A stretch of DNA of 64,000 bases from Metabacillus schmidteae (GCF_903166545.1 NZ_CAESCH010000001.1:3290001-3354000); one strand, 5' to 3'; counted from the first letter of the stretch, positions 35,990 to 45,594 are shown. Notes: generated by a model from the sequence alone, not told the origin. Program-made: numbers and translations.

Positions 35990-36925
35990 CTAGTATATAG
36001 ATATATGCTCTTTTAAATAGTTGGCGAATTCCTTTAATAATGAAATGGAATGAATATCTGTTTCAAATAATGGAATATAATGTTTTTCTTGATTAACAAA
36101 TTCGGTTTCTATCCATTTTAAATATTCACGTTCTGTTTGTTGTCTTTTTTTCCAGAATTGACTTTCATCATTTTCTGATAATATTTTATTAACAAATAAT
36201 GTATGAACGTTAAGTTGATGAGCTGCCAACATTTTGATTGCTTTTGACGTTTCAAGGATAGATAGTCGTTCAGCATTTAAAATAAAAATAAATCCTGTTT
36301 GCTTCTTGTTTAAAAGAATATGACGTACGTTCATAAAGCGTTGCTTGCGATGTTGCAGCACAGTTATGATCGGATCTTCAATTGGATCACCATCATTTAG
36401 TAGCTGTGTATAGGTTTCATTTCGTTTTTTTCGTCGCTCCAGCATTCCATCAATCCAAACACCCATAATCTCCGGAAGTGTTAATAACCTGATCGTATGA
36501 CCAGTTGGTGCAGTATCAAAGACAATGTGATCATAATTTTCACCTTCATCAAGGATTATAGAAACGATTCGATCAAACAATGAGGCCTCTTCAGCACCCG
36601 GAGTGGAGCTTGCCAAATCAATTTGGCGAAATACTTCGCTTTGCATATGGGATTTCACTACACCTTGAATATTCTCTTTTACTTTTTTTATATACTTTTT
36701 TGTTTCAATACCGGGATCAATTTCTAACGCAAACAGCATTGGAAAAACCTCTATTGGCTGATTTTTAAGTGGCTGGTGGAAAATATCCCCTATATTATGG
36801 GCTGGATCTGTTGAAACTAATAGTGTTTTCTTTCGCTGTTGTGCGAGCATTAAAGCGATCGCAGCTGCACTTGTTGATTTACCCACTCCACCTTTTCCGC
36901 CTATAAATAAAATCTTTTCTCTCAA
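35990..36925 (-). CDS. ArsA/GET3-family ATPase
   Basis: Start taken at TTG 36925, seven nt after AAGGAGG, rather than the longer frame. The 311-residue protein opens with the deviant Walker A FIGGKGGVGKSTSAAA, has the switch DPAHNIGD and the P4-like FDTAPTGHTIRLLTLP. It has one ATPase half and lacks the ArsA cysteines, closer to the GET3-like single-domain group. It lies 26 nt after the cory-CC-star gene. No arsenic genes are near, so arsenite export is not supported. Confidence 0.85.
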   Translation of the reverse strand: MREKILFIGGKGGVGKSTSAAAIALMLAQQRKKTLLVSTDPAHNIGDIFHQPLKNQPIEVFPMLFALEIDPGIETKKYIKKVKENIQGVVKSHMQSEVFRQIDLASSTPGAEEASLFDRIVSIILDEGENYDHIVFDTAPTGHTIRLLTLPEIMGVWIDGMLERRKKRNETYTQLLNDGDPIEDPIITVLQHRKQRFMNVRHILLNKKQTGFIFILNAERLSILETSKAIKMLAAHQLNVHTLFVNKILSENDESQFWKKRQQTEREYLKWIETEFVNQEKHYIPLFETDIHSISLLKEFANYLKEHISIY

Positions 36926-36951
36926 AACGATAACCTCCTTACTTATCATCC

Positions 36952-37215
36952 TTAACAACAGCGAAATCCATCTAATGGCGACTTATCCATTCCCATTCTC
37001 AAGTGCCAATCATGGAATTTTTCAATCATATATGGATAAAGTTCTAACGTATAGTAAAACGCAGGATTCGGAAGACCCAAAGTTTCAGATAAACATAGAA
37101 AAAGAAATAAATCATCTTCATCCTGGATTTCTCTTGCAACTTCTGTTTTATGTTGTACAGATAAGATTTCATCGTAGAGTAAGAGAAGTTTTTTTATAGC
37201 GGAAAAACTCTTCAT
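36952..37215 (-). CDS. cory-CC-star protein, partner of the ArsA-type ATPase
   Basis: An 87-residue protein ending in CC at the extreme C-terminus (GMDKSPLDGFRCC). Central segments EVAREIQDEDDLFLFLCLSETLGLPNP and YYTLELYPYMIEKFHDWH are the family signature. It precedes the ArsA-like ATPase by 26 nt; this pairing is the rule for the family. The terminal CC could bind metal or be modified, but no function has been shown. Confidence 0.83.
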   Translation of the reverse strand: MKSFSAIKKLLLLYDEILSVQHKTEVAREIQDEDDLFLFLCLSETLGLPNPAFYYTLELYPYMIEKFHDWHLRMGMDKSPLDGFRCC

Positions 37216-37237
37216 GAACTTTTTTCAACTCCTTATT

Positions 37238-37268
37238 AAGAGAAGGAACCTGTTAAACTAGGTTCCCC
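37238..37268 (-). terminator. Terminator of cstA
   Basis: GGAACCT (37245-37251) and AGGTTCC (37260-37266) pair, followed on the minus strand by TTCTCTT. Confidence 0.65.
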
Positions 37269-37278
37269 CTCTTTCAAT

Positions 37279-39012
37279 TTATAGGTTTGTTTGATTGTCT
37301 CGTTTGGTTAATTCCTTGAAGGCTGTTAACATTATCCAGATGGCAAAAACTAAGATGATGCTTCCGAAGATAAACAACAGTAGATTCATATCAGCAGCAC
37401 CTAAACCTGACCACTCAAACACAACTTGTTGAATCATTGCCCATATTGTCATGAATAAGATAAACACCATTGGAATAAACGAAACGAGGTAATTACGGCC
37501 AAGGCGTTTGAGCCAAATTGATATGAGAAGTAAGCTTATACCTGCTAACAATTGATTTGACGTACCAAACAAAGGCCATAATAAATAGCCACCAGAACCA
37601 AACCCATTCGGACCTTTCGGTAATAAAACTAGTGCCGCACTTGAAATAACTGCGATCGATGTGGCAACATGTGGTTTTGTTAGTGGTTGTACCTTATACT
37701 CTGTACCTAACTCTGCAATGATATATCTCATTAACCGAACAGACGAATCAAGAGTTGTTGCGGCAAAGCTCACAACAATGATTGAAATGATTGTCCCTGC
37801 AATATCAGCTGGAATGCCTATTCCTGTAGCAAGCTGTGCACCACCCGCTATAAAGTTGCCGAGACCACCGCCATTTGCTGCTGCAAATGAACTATAAGCT
37901 TCTTTAAACTCACCTGCACTAGAGAATACCGTTACACATGCAATAATAGCAATAAGAGCTAAAAAGCCTTCCCCTACAGCACCTAAATAGCCAACAAAAC
38001 GTGCGTCTGTTTCCTTGTCTAGCTGTTTAGAAGAAGTTCCTGACGAAACAAGACCGTGAAATCCTGAAATGGCTCCACATGCAATTGTGATAAATAATAG
38101 CGGAAACCATGATTTATCGGTTGCATCAGGATTTGTAATTGGTGCAGTTATCTCGGGATTTAAAAATAAAAGTCCTCCATACATAATCAATAAACCAACG
38201 ACTAATTGATGTGAATTAATATAATCTCTCGGTTGCAGGAGTTTCCATACCGGTAAAGTGGAAGCGAAATAACAATAAATCATTAAAACCACTATCCAAA
38301 CAAAGAATGCAAGCGAAACACCGTTTAACCCAAACAGAGTCGTAGCTTCGGCCCCGCCAAAGTATTTCACCAAATCAATTTGTAAAGCCGGCACTTTACT
38401 TGTTAATACAGCTGATCCATACATCACTACTAGAGCAACAATCGATGGAATCAGCATGCTTCCTTTCTTTTTGTAAACCGCATAACCAATCCAAATAGCT
38501 AGCGGAATTTCAATAAACACCGGAATAACACTTGCCGGGAACTTGATAAATAAATTTGAAATGACCCAGGCAAATACAGCATTAACCATTAATACTAATA
38601 TAAGAATGATGAATAGAAATAATAACTTTGCCCGTTTGCCGATCAACTTGTTTGCTAATGTCCCTACAGATTGGCCTTTATTACGGACTGAAAGGACCAG
38701 TGTTCCAAAATCATGAACTCCAGCCGCAAAAACTGTTCCTAACAATACCCACAGTAAAGCTGGAAGCCAACCCCAATACACAGCAATTGCAGGTCCAACA
38801 ATTGGAGCTGCCCCTGCAACTGATGTAAAGTGGTGTCCCCATAAGACAGATTTTTTTGTAGGAACAAAATCTACCCCATCCTGATACTCATGTGCAGGAG
38901 TGACAAAGTTTGGATCAAGTCGGTAAATTCGTTCTGCGACAAACTTTGAGTAAAACCGATATCCTAACCAAAATACAATTGTTCCAATAATAGCTAGCCA
39001 TACAGCATGCAT
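37279..39012 (-). CDS. cstA: Carbon starvation protein CstA (peptide/pyruvate-type transporter)
   Basis: A 577-residue membrane protein with about sixteen hydrophobic segments. The start HAVWLAIIGTIVFWLGYRFYS, HHFTSVAGAAPIVGPA, and ISGFHGLVSSGTSSKQLD are highly typical of CstA. The family imports peptides or pyruvate on carbon limitation. A near-perfect cre site 61 bp upstream implies CcpA repression. The ATG follows GGGAGGG; it ends in its own terminator. Confidence 0.93.
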   Translation of the reverse strand: MHAVWLAIIGTIVFWLGYRFYSKFVAERIYRLDPNFVTPAHEYQDGVDFVPTKKSVLWGHHFTSVAGAAPIVGPAIAVYWGWLPALLWVLLGTVFAAGVHDFGTLVLSVRNKGQSVGTLANKLIGKRAKLLFLFIILILVLMVNAVFAWVISNLFIKFPASVIPVFIEIPLAIWIGYAVYKKKGSMLIPSIVALVVMYGSAVLTSKVPALQIDLVKYFGGAEATTLFGLNGVSLAFFVWIVVLMIYCYFASTLPVWKLLQPRDYINSHQLVVGLLIMYGGLLFLNPEITAPITNPDATDKSWFPLLFITIACGAISGFHGLVSSGTSSKQLDKETDARFVGYLGAVGEGFLALIAIIACVTVFSSAGEFKEAYSSFAAANGGGLGNFIAGGAQLATGIGIPADIAGTIISIIVVSFAATTLDSSVRLMRYIIAELGTEYKVQPLTKPHVATSIAVISSAALVLLPKGPNGFGSGGYLLWPLFGTSNQLLAGISLLLISIWLKRLGRNYLVSFIPMVFILFMTIWAMIQQVVFEWSGLGAADMNLLLFIFGSIILVFAIWIMLTAFKELTKRDNQTNL

Positions 39013-39072
39013 GCTTTTCCCTCCCAGTTGATATTTTCACCTTTGGTCAAACATACTACTGAAAACATTATA

Positions 39073-39086
39073 TGTAAGCGTTATCA
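39073..39086. promoter_or_regulatory. cre (CcpA) site upstream of cstA
   Basis: TGTAAGCGTTATCA fits the cre consensus TGWAANCGNTNWCA at every fixed position and lies 61 bp before the cstA start. Confidence 0.82.
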
Positions 39087-39241
39087 AATTCATGGCAATT
39101 TTCTTTTCATTGAAAGTTGAAAAGTATTCTCTTCTGTCCATCTAACCTTTTCCTAATATCCCTTCAATAAAATTTAATTAAGTAAAAGGTTTATTGCCCC
39201 GTTATATTGGAACAATAAGGATAAAATCCCTCTCAATAAGG

Positions 39242-39958
39242 ATGTGTAAGAAATTGGATTTTTTCAGCAGCCAAGATACTCTTACTTGGTTTGAATGGGT
39301 TTTACGTGCTATTATAGGTTTTATTTTTTTACTGATTATCGCAAGAACATTAGGTCAGCGAACAATTTCTCAATTAAGAATTCTAGATTTTGTCATTGCC
39401 CTTGTCATTGGAAACATTATTGCCCACCCCTTGTCAGATCAACATCTAGGACTTAAAGGATCTATTATTACTACGACTGTCTTAATGGTTTTATATATTA
39501 GCGGCGTTTATATGCTTCTGAAGTGGCCATGGTTTAGAAAATTAGTGAATAGTCCTCCTGTTACCATTGTAAAGGACGGAGAAATTCGCTACGAAGGGTT
39601 GAAAAAGGCAAGAATCTCCTTAGATGTTCTCCTAGAAGAATTACGAGAAAATCAGATAGAAGATGTAAAAAAAGTCGTTTTAGCAACATGGGAAGCAAAT
39701 GGTAAAGTCTCATATTTACTGGATCCTAAGTATCAAAACGTAACACCTGAGACATTAGGTATAAAAACCGAACCCTTCACACATCCAAGAACCATCATTA
39801 AAGAAGGAATCATACTTATCGCTGAATTAAAGGAAATTCGAAAGGATGAAGAGTGGATTACTTCTCAATTAGAGAACTTGTACCAAACAAACGTTAAAGA
39901 AGTTCTCTTGGCTACTGTTGATAATAAAGATAAATTGAATGTATTCTTCTATGGATAA
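39242..39958 (+). CDS. DUF421 (YetF-like) membrane protein
   Basis: About 238 residues from ATG 39242; the start is uncertain because the clearest AAGG site abuts this ATG, and a TTG at 39254 is also possible. The membrane part has ARTLGQRTISQLRILDFVIALVIGNI; the soluble part has SPPVTIVKDGEIRYEGLKKARIS and VLATWEANGKVSYLL. It is the second family member in the window and is convergent with the transporter at 40025. Confidence 0.82.
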   Translation: MCKKLDFFSSQDTLTWFEWVLRAIIGFIFLLIIARTLGQRTISQLRILDFVIALVIGNIIAHPLSDQHLGLKGSIITTTVLMVLYISGVYMLLKWPWFRKLVNSPPVTIVKDGEIRYEGLKKARISLDVLLEELRENQIEDVKKVVLATWEANGKVSYLLDPKYQNVTPETLGIKTEPFTHPRTIIKEGIILIAELKEIRKDEEWITSQLENLYQTNVKEVLLATVDNKDKLNVFFYG

Positions 39959-39964
39959 CAAAAG

Positions 39965-40010
39965 AACGCCACATGCCCCTAATTACTAAGGCTTTGTGGC
40001 GTATTGTTTT
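39965..40010. terminator. Bidirectional terminator
   Basis: ACGCCACA (39966-39973) and TGTGGCGT (39995-40002) form the stem, with TTGTTTT on the + side. Confidence 0.7.
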
Positions 40011-40024
40011 ATTGAATAAGTTGA

Positions 40025-41314
40025 TTATCCATTCACAAAATTCTTCTCCGTGTGACGAAGCTGATTTTTCTTTCCTCCGCTGTACAAAATGAAGGCTAAT
40101 ATACAAAGTTCCGAAACCATACCGACAGATTGTGCCAATGCCCCAATTTTTCCATTCCAGTGCGGAAAAATAGCTGAAGTAACGACAAGAATGATAAACG
40201 TAAAAATAAGATTTGTAGATTGTGAGTAAACCATTACCTTCGTTTTTTTCTTCACCATTAGTAAACCATTACAATAATCGATAAACGGAAAAGCTAATGT
40301 CATAAGCATGAAGACATATAGACTTTCAAGACTTGCCGCCACTAACCGATCACTTGCCCCTAAAAGATGTTTAATAACAAACGCTCCAATCGGTGTTATG
40401 CAAAAAACCGCTAGTATAATAGTCGGAATAAAGCCAATCATAACCGTAAACTGCTGTACCTTTTGCGGATGATCTTTATGAAAGGTTAAGACGATTTGAT
40501 GTATATATGTAAAAAAGCTTAGAAATAATTGAGCAATGCTCAAGGCAATTGCATAAGACGCAATCGCTAATTCTATTTCATTCGTTTTCCCTAAAAAAGC
40601 ATTGATTACCGGTCCAACCATAACAATAATAAGTGATGAAAGAATAAGTGGATGATAAAATTGAAAAATCTGCTTCTTCGTTCGGATCGAATGTGTTGGA
40701 TCTTTATCGACCATTTTTTTTACCAGCACTCTCCCCTCCAGAAAACTGATTAAACTTTCTACCACCATTCCAGACAAAAAGATAATAGCACCTGTTCTTG
40801 CGTCGATATTTCCTGTTTGAATAAAATACAGTGATAAGAGATACATAACAATTAAACGGATGGCCATTCCAATGGTTAACCATTTTGTCTGCCTGTTCAA
40901 AATAATGACACCTTGAAACAAGCATCGTATAGCTGAAAAAAAGGTGACAAAGATGAGAACTTGGTACACACTAATAATTTCCGAGATCATGCTTTGATCT
41001 GCTCCAAACAATGTTGAGAAAATCCATTTTCCTACAGGTGTAAAAGCAACTGAAGCAGCAGCCAGCATCAAACTCACTACTACATAAGCGCTTACAATTG
41101 ACATTGCACGGAATGAAACTTTGTCACGTACCAATGCTGAACAAGCATTTCGCAGCAGTACCCCTAAACGTTCCGTTATGCCAAAAAGACTCATGGCTAC
41201 AACATAACTTGCAATAATAATTTCTGCGTCATTCCCTCTCGTTAAGGTTCCATTAATAATCATATGGGAAAACGTAACTAAACTTGCTGACAATCCTAAT
41301 GGAACAAAGAACAT
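40025..41314 (-). CDS. MATE-like multidrug/flippase transporter
   Basis: A 429-residue membrane protein with about twelve helices in two halves. FFVPLGLSASLVTFSHMIINGTLTR at the N-terminus and GAAGCELCILAF-like C-terminal helices resemble Bacillus MatE-type (MOP superfamily) exporters. The ATG at 41314 has no ribosome site and sits directly against the first helix. The frame stays open for 16 codons up to an ATT at 41362 just after GGGAG, so the true start may be upstream with a rare start codon. Substrate unknown. Confidence 0.75.
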   Translation of the reverse strand: MFFVPLGLSASLVTFSHMIINGTLTRGNDAEIIIASYVVAMSLFGITERLGVLLRNACSALVRDKVSFRAMSIVSAYVVVSLMLAAASVAFTPVGKWIFSTLFGADQSMISEIISVYQVLIFVTFFSAIRCLFQGVIILNRQTKWLTIGMAIRLIVMYLLSLYFIQTGNIDARTGAIIFLSGMVVESLISFLEGRVLVKKMVDKDPTHSIRTKKQIFQFYHPLILSSLIIVMVGPVINAFLGKTNEIELAIASYAIALSIAQLFLSFFTYIHQIVLTFHKDHPQKVQQFTVMIGFIPTIILAVFCITPIGAFVIKHLLGASDRLVAASLESLYVFMLMTLAFPFIDYCNGLLMVKKKTKVMVYSQSTNLIFTFIILVVTSAIFPHWNGKIGALAQSVGMVSELCILAFILYSGGKKNQLRHTEKNFVNG

Positions 41315-41529
41315 GAGAATCTTTTTGGTCGATAAGGTGTCATCTTGAGAATTTATAATAATTCATCTCCCTTTCTCGGCTTAAAAACTTATGGATGTTG
41401 TGGAATTTATTTTTAGGATAGTTGGTTTTATCTTTGATTCTATCATTTTATTGAAAAATATAAAGATTTATTTTCGAAATCCGAAATATATTTTTGACTA
41501 GACATTTCTCGAACAACATACTGCCCAAT

Positions 41530-41563
41530 ACAAAGAGAGAAAGATCACTCTTTCTCTCTTTGG
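41530..41563 (-). terminator. Terminator of the sugar/polyol operon
   Basis: AAAGAGAGAAAGA and TCTTTCTCTCTTT form a 13-bp stem with a four-nt loop, six nt after the last stop codon. Confidence 0.85.
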
Positions 41564-41568
41564 TCTTA

Positions 41569-42657
41569 CTATTTAAAATCCGGAATCTCAATTGATACCT
41601 CTCGGCCTTCCTCTGATGACCTGAGAATCCCATCAATAATAGCTTGATTAATCACAATCTGCTCACCAGGTATTGGAGCAGATTTCTCTTCTTTTATGGC
41701 TATAACAAAATCTCGGACTTTTTCATAAAAGATATCAAGCTGATGTTGTTTAACTGGAATTTCTGTTTCAACATGATGACCTTTTATGTCATGAAACAAG
41801 CTAATTTCACCTATCCCGCCGTCCCAAACTCCACTCCATGGTCCATTTCCTGCGGGTGTTAATTTTAATCCGGCATCTGTTCCTAAAAAGAGTGTTGGTC
41901 CAAGTGAATCCATATGCATGGCCCAGGATATTTTAAAGTTTAGGACCATTCCACCTTCTAATCGAATAAAGGCTGAACCGAAATCCTCTACATTAAATTT
42001 ATCTGCCTCCCGATGGTAGAGAGGATTGGTTCCAAAGTGATTAGATGTATACGCTGAGACTGTTAGTGGCTTTGGATATCCGAGTGTGTTCAGCGCCAAG
42101 TCCAAAGAATAGCAGCCAATGTCTGCCATGGCGCCTGCACCTGCCAACTCTTTATTAATAAACGTACCACCAGGCATGCCGCGTCTGCGTCCTCCCCCAG
42201 CTTGAACATAATAAACATTTCCTAGTTGCCCTGATTGAACTAATTCTTTTACTGCTTGCATATTTGGATCATATCTTGGTTGAAAGCCTACGGTTAACAT
42301 TCGATCAGCTTGTTTTGACGCTTCAACCATTTCAATCGCTTGCTGTAATGTAACTGCCATCGGCTTTTCAACTAATACATGCTTACCAGCCTTTAATGAA
42401 TCTACTGTTGTAAAGTGATGAGCAACATTTGGTGTACAAATACTTACTCCATCGATATCTAATTGTAGAAGTTCCCGATGGTCATCAAATGCCACTGCAT
42501 CTGTCAGTTCAAGGCTTTGAATAAATTCCTTTGCTTTACCGGGTACCACATCGGCAACAGCCACAATCTTCACCTCAGGCATTTGCTTATAAGCCCGTGC
42601 ATGTGCAGCCGCAATTCCACCACTTCCAATGATGCCAATTTGAATAACTTGTGTCAT
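41569..42657 (-). CDS. Gfo/Idh/MocA-family oxidoreductase, second copy in the operon
   Basis: A 362-residue NAD(P)-dependent sugar or polyol dehydrogenase. The Rossmann motif is IGIIGSGGIAAAHARAY (residues 7-23). The catalytic lysine motif is VEKPMAV near 97. ADIGCYSLDLALNTLG contains the aspartate and the residues that bind the sugar. It is the last gene of the unit and ends in a strong terminator. ATG after GGGGGATC. Confidence 0.88.
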   Translation of the reverse strand: MTQVIQIGIIGSGGIAAAHARAYKQMPEVKIVAVADVVPGKAKEFIQSLELTDAVAFDDHRELLQLDIDGVSICTPNVAHHFTTVDSLKAGKHVLVEKPMAVTLQQAIEMVEASKQADRMLTVGFQPRYDPNMQAVKELVQSGQLGNVYYVQAGGGRRRGMPGGTFINKELAGAGAMADIGCYSLDLALNTLGYPKPLTVSAYTSNHFGTNPLYHREADKFNVEDFGSAFIRLEGGMVLNFKISWAMHMDSLGPTLFLGTDAGLKLTPAGNGPWSGVWDGGIGEISLFHDIKGHHVETEIPVKQHQLDIFYEKVRDFVIAIKEEKSAPIPGEQIVINQAIIDGILRSSEEGREVSIEIPDFK

Positions 42658-42709
42658 GAAGATCCCCCTTTATCATCTACATAAAGCTATTTAGATGTGG
42701 ATTAATACA

Positions 42710-43819
42710 TTATGATTTTGACAAAAGGGCTGCCTTTTCATCAAAATAAATCGCTTTACCTGTTTTTGCAGATTCATAGATTGCTTCCAAGATTTGCGTT
42801 ACGACATAAGCCTCCTCCGGCTTTACAACCGGTTCAGTATCATTAAGAATCGTATCAATCCATAATCGTGCTTCTAAATCTGCATCAGATTCCACATTGC
42901 CATCATAAAATGCTACTCCACCAGGTCCAAGATCAACATTCGTTGTATAAAGCTTTCCGAAGTTTTCGCCATTAATCCTTAACCCATCTTTCATATCTGC
43001 TCCACCTTCTGTACCGCTAAGTGAACATTTAGCTTCATCCACCTCTAAGGAATTAAGTGCCCAGCTAGCCTCTAATACAATTGTTGCTCCATTTTCCATT
43101 GTAATAAATCCAAAAGCTGAGTCTTCAACTGTGAATTTGTCAGGATCCCAAGGTCCCCATGCATTTGCTGCATCTCTTTTTTGGCTAAGCTTATGGAATG
43201 TTGAGCCCATAACAGATTTTGGCTTGTAATTATTCATCATCCATAATGTTAAATCAAGTGCATGTGTTCCAATATCAATTAATGGTCCTCCACCTTGCTT
43301 CTCTTCATCAAGGAAAACGCCCCATGTAGGAACAGCACGTCTGCGAATTGCATGCGCTTTTGCGTAATAGACTTCCCCAAGATCTCCACGCTCACATACC
43401 TTATGTAAATACTGGCTATCTGGTCGGAAGCGATTATTATATCCGATTGTCAGTTTTTTTCCGGAACGCTTTGCTGCTTCCAGCATGCCGCGTGCCTCTT
43501 GGGACGTTTTTGCCATCGGTTTTTCACACATAACATGTTTCCCTGCATCTAAAGCAGCAATGGAAATTTCAGCATGTGAATCATTCGGTGTTAACACGTG
43601 TACAACATCAATTGTTCCATCTTCAAGTAAGTCTTGATAATTTTCATACACTTTTGCATCCTGTGCTCCATATTGCTGTGCTGCTTTTTCAGCTCGTTCC
43701 ACTATGACATCACAAAAGGCAACAAGCTCAACAGCATCTACTTTACTTAAGCTTGGCAAATGCTTTCCATTTGCGATTCCCCCACAACCAATGATCGCTA
43801 CTTTTACTGTCTTTGACAT
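42710..43819 (-). CDS. Gfo/Idh/MocA-family oxidoreductase, first copy in the operon
   Basis: Start at ATG 43819 after GAGGGGGAA; 369 residues. VAIIGCGGIANGKHLPSL (Rossmann), CEKPMAKT (catalytic Lys), and LIDIGTHALDLTLWMMNN (Asp/His site) are present. It is clearly homologous to, but not a recent duplicate of, the next gene. Two such enzymes plus an isomerase suggest stepwise oxidation, as in inositol or rare-sugar pathways. Confidence 0.88.
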   Translation of the reverse strand: MSKTVKVAIIGCGGIANGKHLPSLSKVDAVELVAFCDVIVERAEKAAQQYGAQDAKVYENYQDLLEDGTIDVVHVLTPNDSHAEISIAALDAGKHVMCEKPMAKTSQEARGMLEAAKRSGKKLTIGYNNRFRPDSQYLHKVCERGDLGEVYYAKAHAIRRRAVPTWGVFLDEEKQGGGPLIDIGTHALDLTLWMMNNYKPKSVMGSTFHKLSQKRDAANAWGPWDPDKFTVEDSAFGFITMENGATIVLEASWALNSLEVDEAKCSLSGTEGGADMKDGLRINGENFGKLYTTNVDLGPGGVAFYDGNVESDADLEARLWIDTILNDTEPVVKPEEAYVVTQILEAIYESAKTGKAIYFDEKAALLSKS

Positions 43820-43839
43820 ATTAAATTCCCCCTCAAACA

Positions 43840-44718
43840 TTATTTAAAATAGATAGAAAGATGTTCTTTTGCTTTTATAATTCCTTGACGTTCCGCTTCA
43901 ATTGATCCCCAATAACGATGATCCTCCAGTTCAATACTAACTGGACCGTTGTAACCGATTCTCTCTAAGCGAACAGCAACCTTCCCCCAATCAACCTCTC
44001 CTTGACCTGGTATTGTATAGCGCCAAGATCCTTCAGAGAAATCGTATGTTGTACCAAATGTTGCCGGTAGAATGCCATATTCATACAAATCTTCATGAAG
44101 AATCTCTGTATCTTTCCCATGACAATAATTCACTCGATCTCCAAACTCAGTTAATACTCGCAAATGGTCAATACCTAGCCTTACTAGGTGTGAAGGATCG
44201 TAATTCAGACCGAAATGCTTGGACGGAATTTCATGAAACATCGCTCTTAACATTTCAGGTGTTGTTCCTAGTGTCGGATAATAAGGAGCTGGTCCTGGCC
44301 ATCCTTCAAGAGCAATATAAAGATTTTCTTTTTCAGCATGTTTCACAATAGATGGAAATGTTTCTTTCCAAATTGACAACGCTTTCTTTCTGTTCATCGT
44401 GATATCTTCCGGTACTAAGCACATAAAGATAACACGACCACCTAAGCTTGCAATCTCACTAAATTGAGCTGTTAATAACTCTACTGCCTGCAAACGTACC
44501 TTTTCGTCAGCGCTTAAAAGCTTTGTTTGCCCTACTGCCCCAACCCCATCTATTGATCCTACTTCTAACCCGTTTGTTTCTAGAGTTGTTTTAACCTCCT
44601 CATTGTAATAAGGGACATCAATCACATCGATTCCTATATTTGATGCCCATTTTGCTAGTGCTTCAAATCCATTTGCTCCAAGTTTTGGTGGAATCCTCAT
44701 TCCAATTTGTCTGTTCAT
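43840..44718 (-). CDS. Sugar phosphate isomerase/epimerase (TIM barrel)
   Basis: Start at ATG 44718 (MNRQIGMRIPPKLG) after TTGGAGGCG; 292 residues. Metal ligands of the AP-endonuclease-2 fold occur in ALEGWPGP, NYDPSHLVRLG, NYCHGKDTEI and the terminal VSIELEDHRYWG. The His-Asp-Glu set is complete, unlike the lone isomerase at 15570. It lies 20 nt before the first oxidoreductase. Confidence 0.86.
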   Translation of the reverse strand: MNRQIGMRIPPKLGANGFEALAKWASNIGIDVIDVPYYNEEVKTTLETNGLEVGSIDGVGAVGQTKLLSADEKVRLQAVELLTAQFSEIASLGGRVIFMCLVPEDITMNRKKALSIWKETFPSIVKHAEKENLYIALEGWPGPAPYYPTLGTTPEMLRAMFHEIPSKHFGLNYDPSHLVRLGIDHLRVLTEFGDRVNYCHGKDTEILHEDLYEYGILPATFGTTYDFSEGSWRYTIPGQGEVDWGKVAVRLERIGYNGPVSIELEDHRYWGSIEAERQGIIKAKEHLSIYFK

Positions 44719-44749
44719 TTTCTTCGCCTCCAACTTGTTCTCTATTATT

Positions 44750-45583
44750 CTATTTAATACCACTGAATGTAATACCTTTAATAAAGGTCTTCTGTAAAAA
44801 GAAGAATAAAATAATCACTGGAACTGTCATCATTGTTGAAACTGCCATCATTAATCCCCATTCAGAGCCTTTTTGACTTTGGAATTGCTGAAGTCCAAGG
44901 GATAACGTATACTGAACGGAATCAGTTAAATAGAGTAATGGACCAATAAAATCAGTCCAACTCGCCATAAACTGAAATAATCCAACTGCTAGAACTGCCG
45001 GTTTTGCGAGTGGCAGCATAATTTGCCAGTAGATTCTAAACTCACCTGCACCATCGATTTTTGCTGCTTCTCTTAAACTATCAGGCAGCCCCATAAAAAA
45101 TTGTCTTAATAGAAAGATATAAAACGGTATACCAAAAAATGCAGGGATAATTAAAGGGTAAGGTGTCCCAACTAATCCTAGCTTCTCAAACAGTAGAAAA
45201 AGCGGAATCATTGTAACCTGTCCTGGTATCATCATGACACCAATTGTGATGATGAAAAGAACATTTCTGCCCGGCCACTTTAGTTTTGCAAAGCTATAGG
45301 CAACAAGTGGACAGGACAGCACTGCACCAAGTGTACTGAACAATGTAATGAGAATCGTGTTTTTTAAATAGGTGAAGAACGGAATATAGTTCATTGCATC
45401 AATGTAATTACTCCATTGTACAGGATTTGGAATCCACTCAGGCGGAAATGTAAACACCTGATCCAGAGGCTTTAAAGAGGTTGATACCATCCAAATAAAT
45501 GGAATAAGAAAAAAGAAAGATGCGACAATTAAAACGATATGTGCCAAACTTTTAGAAACGTTTTTTTTCGCTGTTCCATCCAT
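44750..45583 (-). CDS. ABC sugar transporter permease, MalG-type
   Basis: A 277-residue protein with six membrane helices and the EAA loop SLREAAKIDGAGEFRIYWQIMLPLAKPA near residue 185. It follows the other permease by 11 nt and has ATG after TAGGGGGG. No ATPase gene is in the operon, so a shared MsmX-type ATPase elsewhere is probably used. Confidence 0.9.
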   Translation of the reverse strand: MDGTAKKNVSKSLAHIVLIVASFFFLIPFIWMVSTSLKPLDQVFTFPPEWIPNPVQWSNYIDAMNYIPFFTYLKNTILITLFSTLGAVLSCPLVAYSFAKLKWPGRNVLFIITIGVMMIPGQVTMIPLFLLFEKLGLVGTPYPLIIPAFFGIPFYIFLLRQFFMGLPDSLREAAKIDGAGEFRIYWQIMLPLAKPAVLAVGLFQFMASWTDFIGPLLYLTDSVQYTLSLGLQQFQSQKGSEWGLMMAVSTMMTVPVIILFFFLQKTFIKGITFSGIK

Positions 45584-45594
45584 ATACTTCCCCC

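Noticed and set aside
35990..36925. Arsenite efflux ATPase
   Set aside because: Single ATPase domain without the arsenite-binding cysteines, and no arsR, arsB or arsD nearby.
36925..36958. Longer N-terminus of the ArsA-type ATPase overlapping the upstream gene
   Set aside because: The TTG at 36925 has AAGGAGG at proper spacing and gives the normal family start before the Walker A motif.
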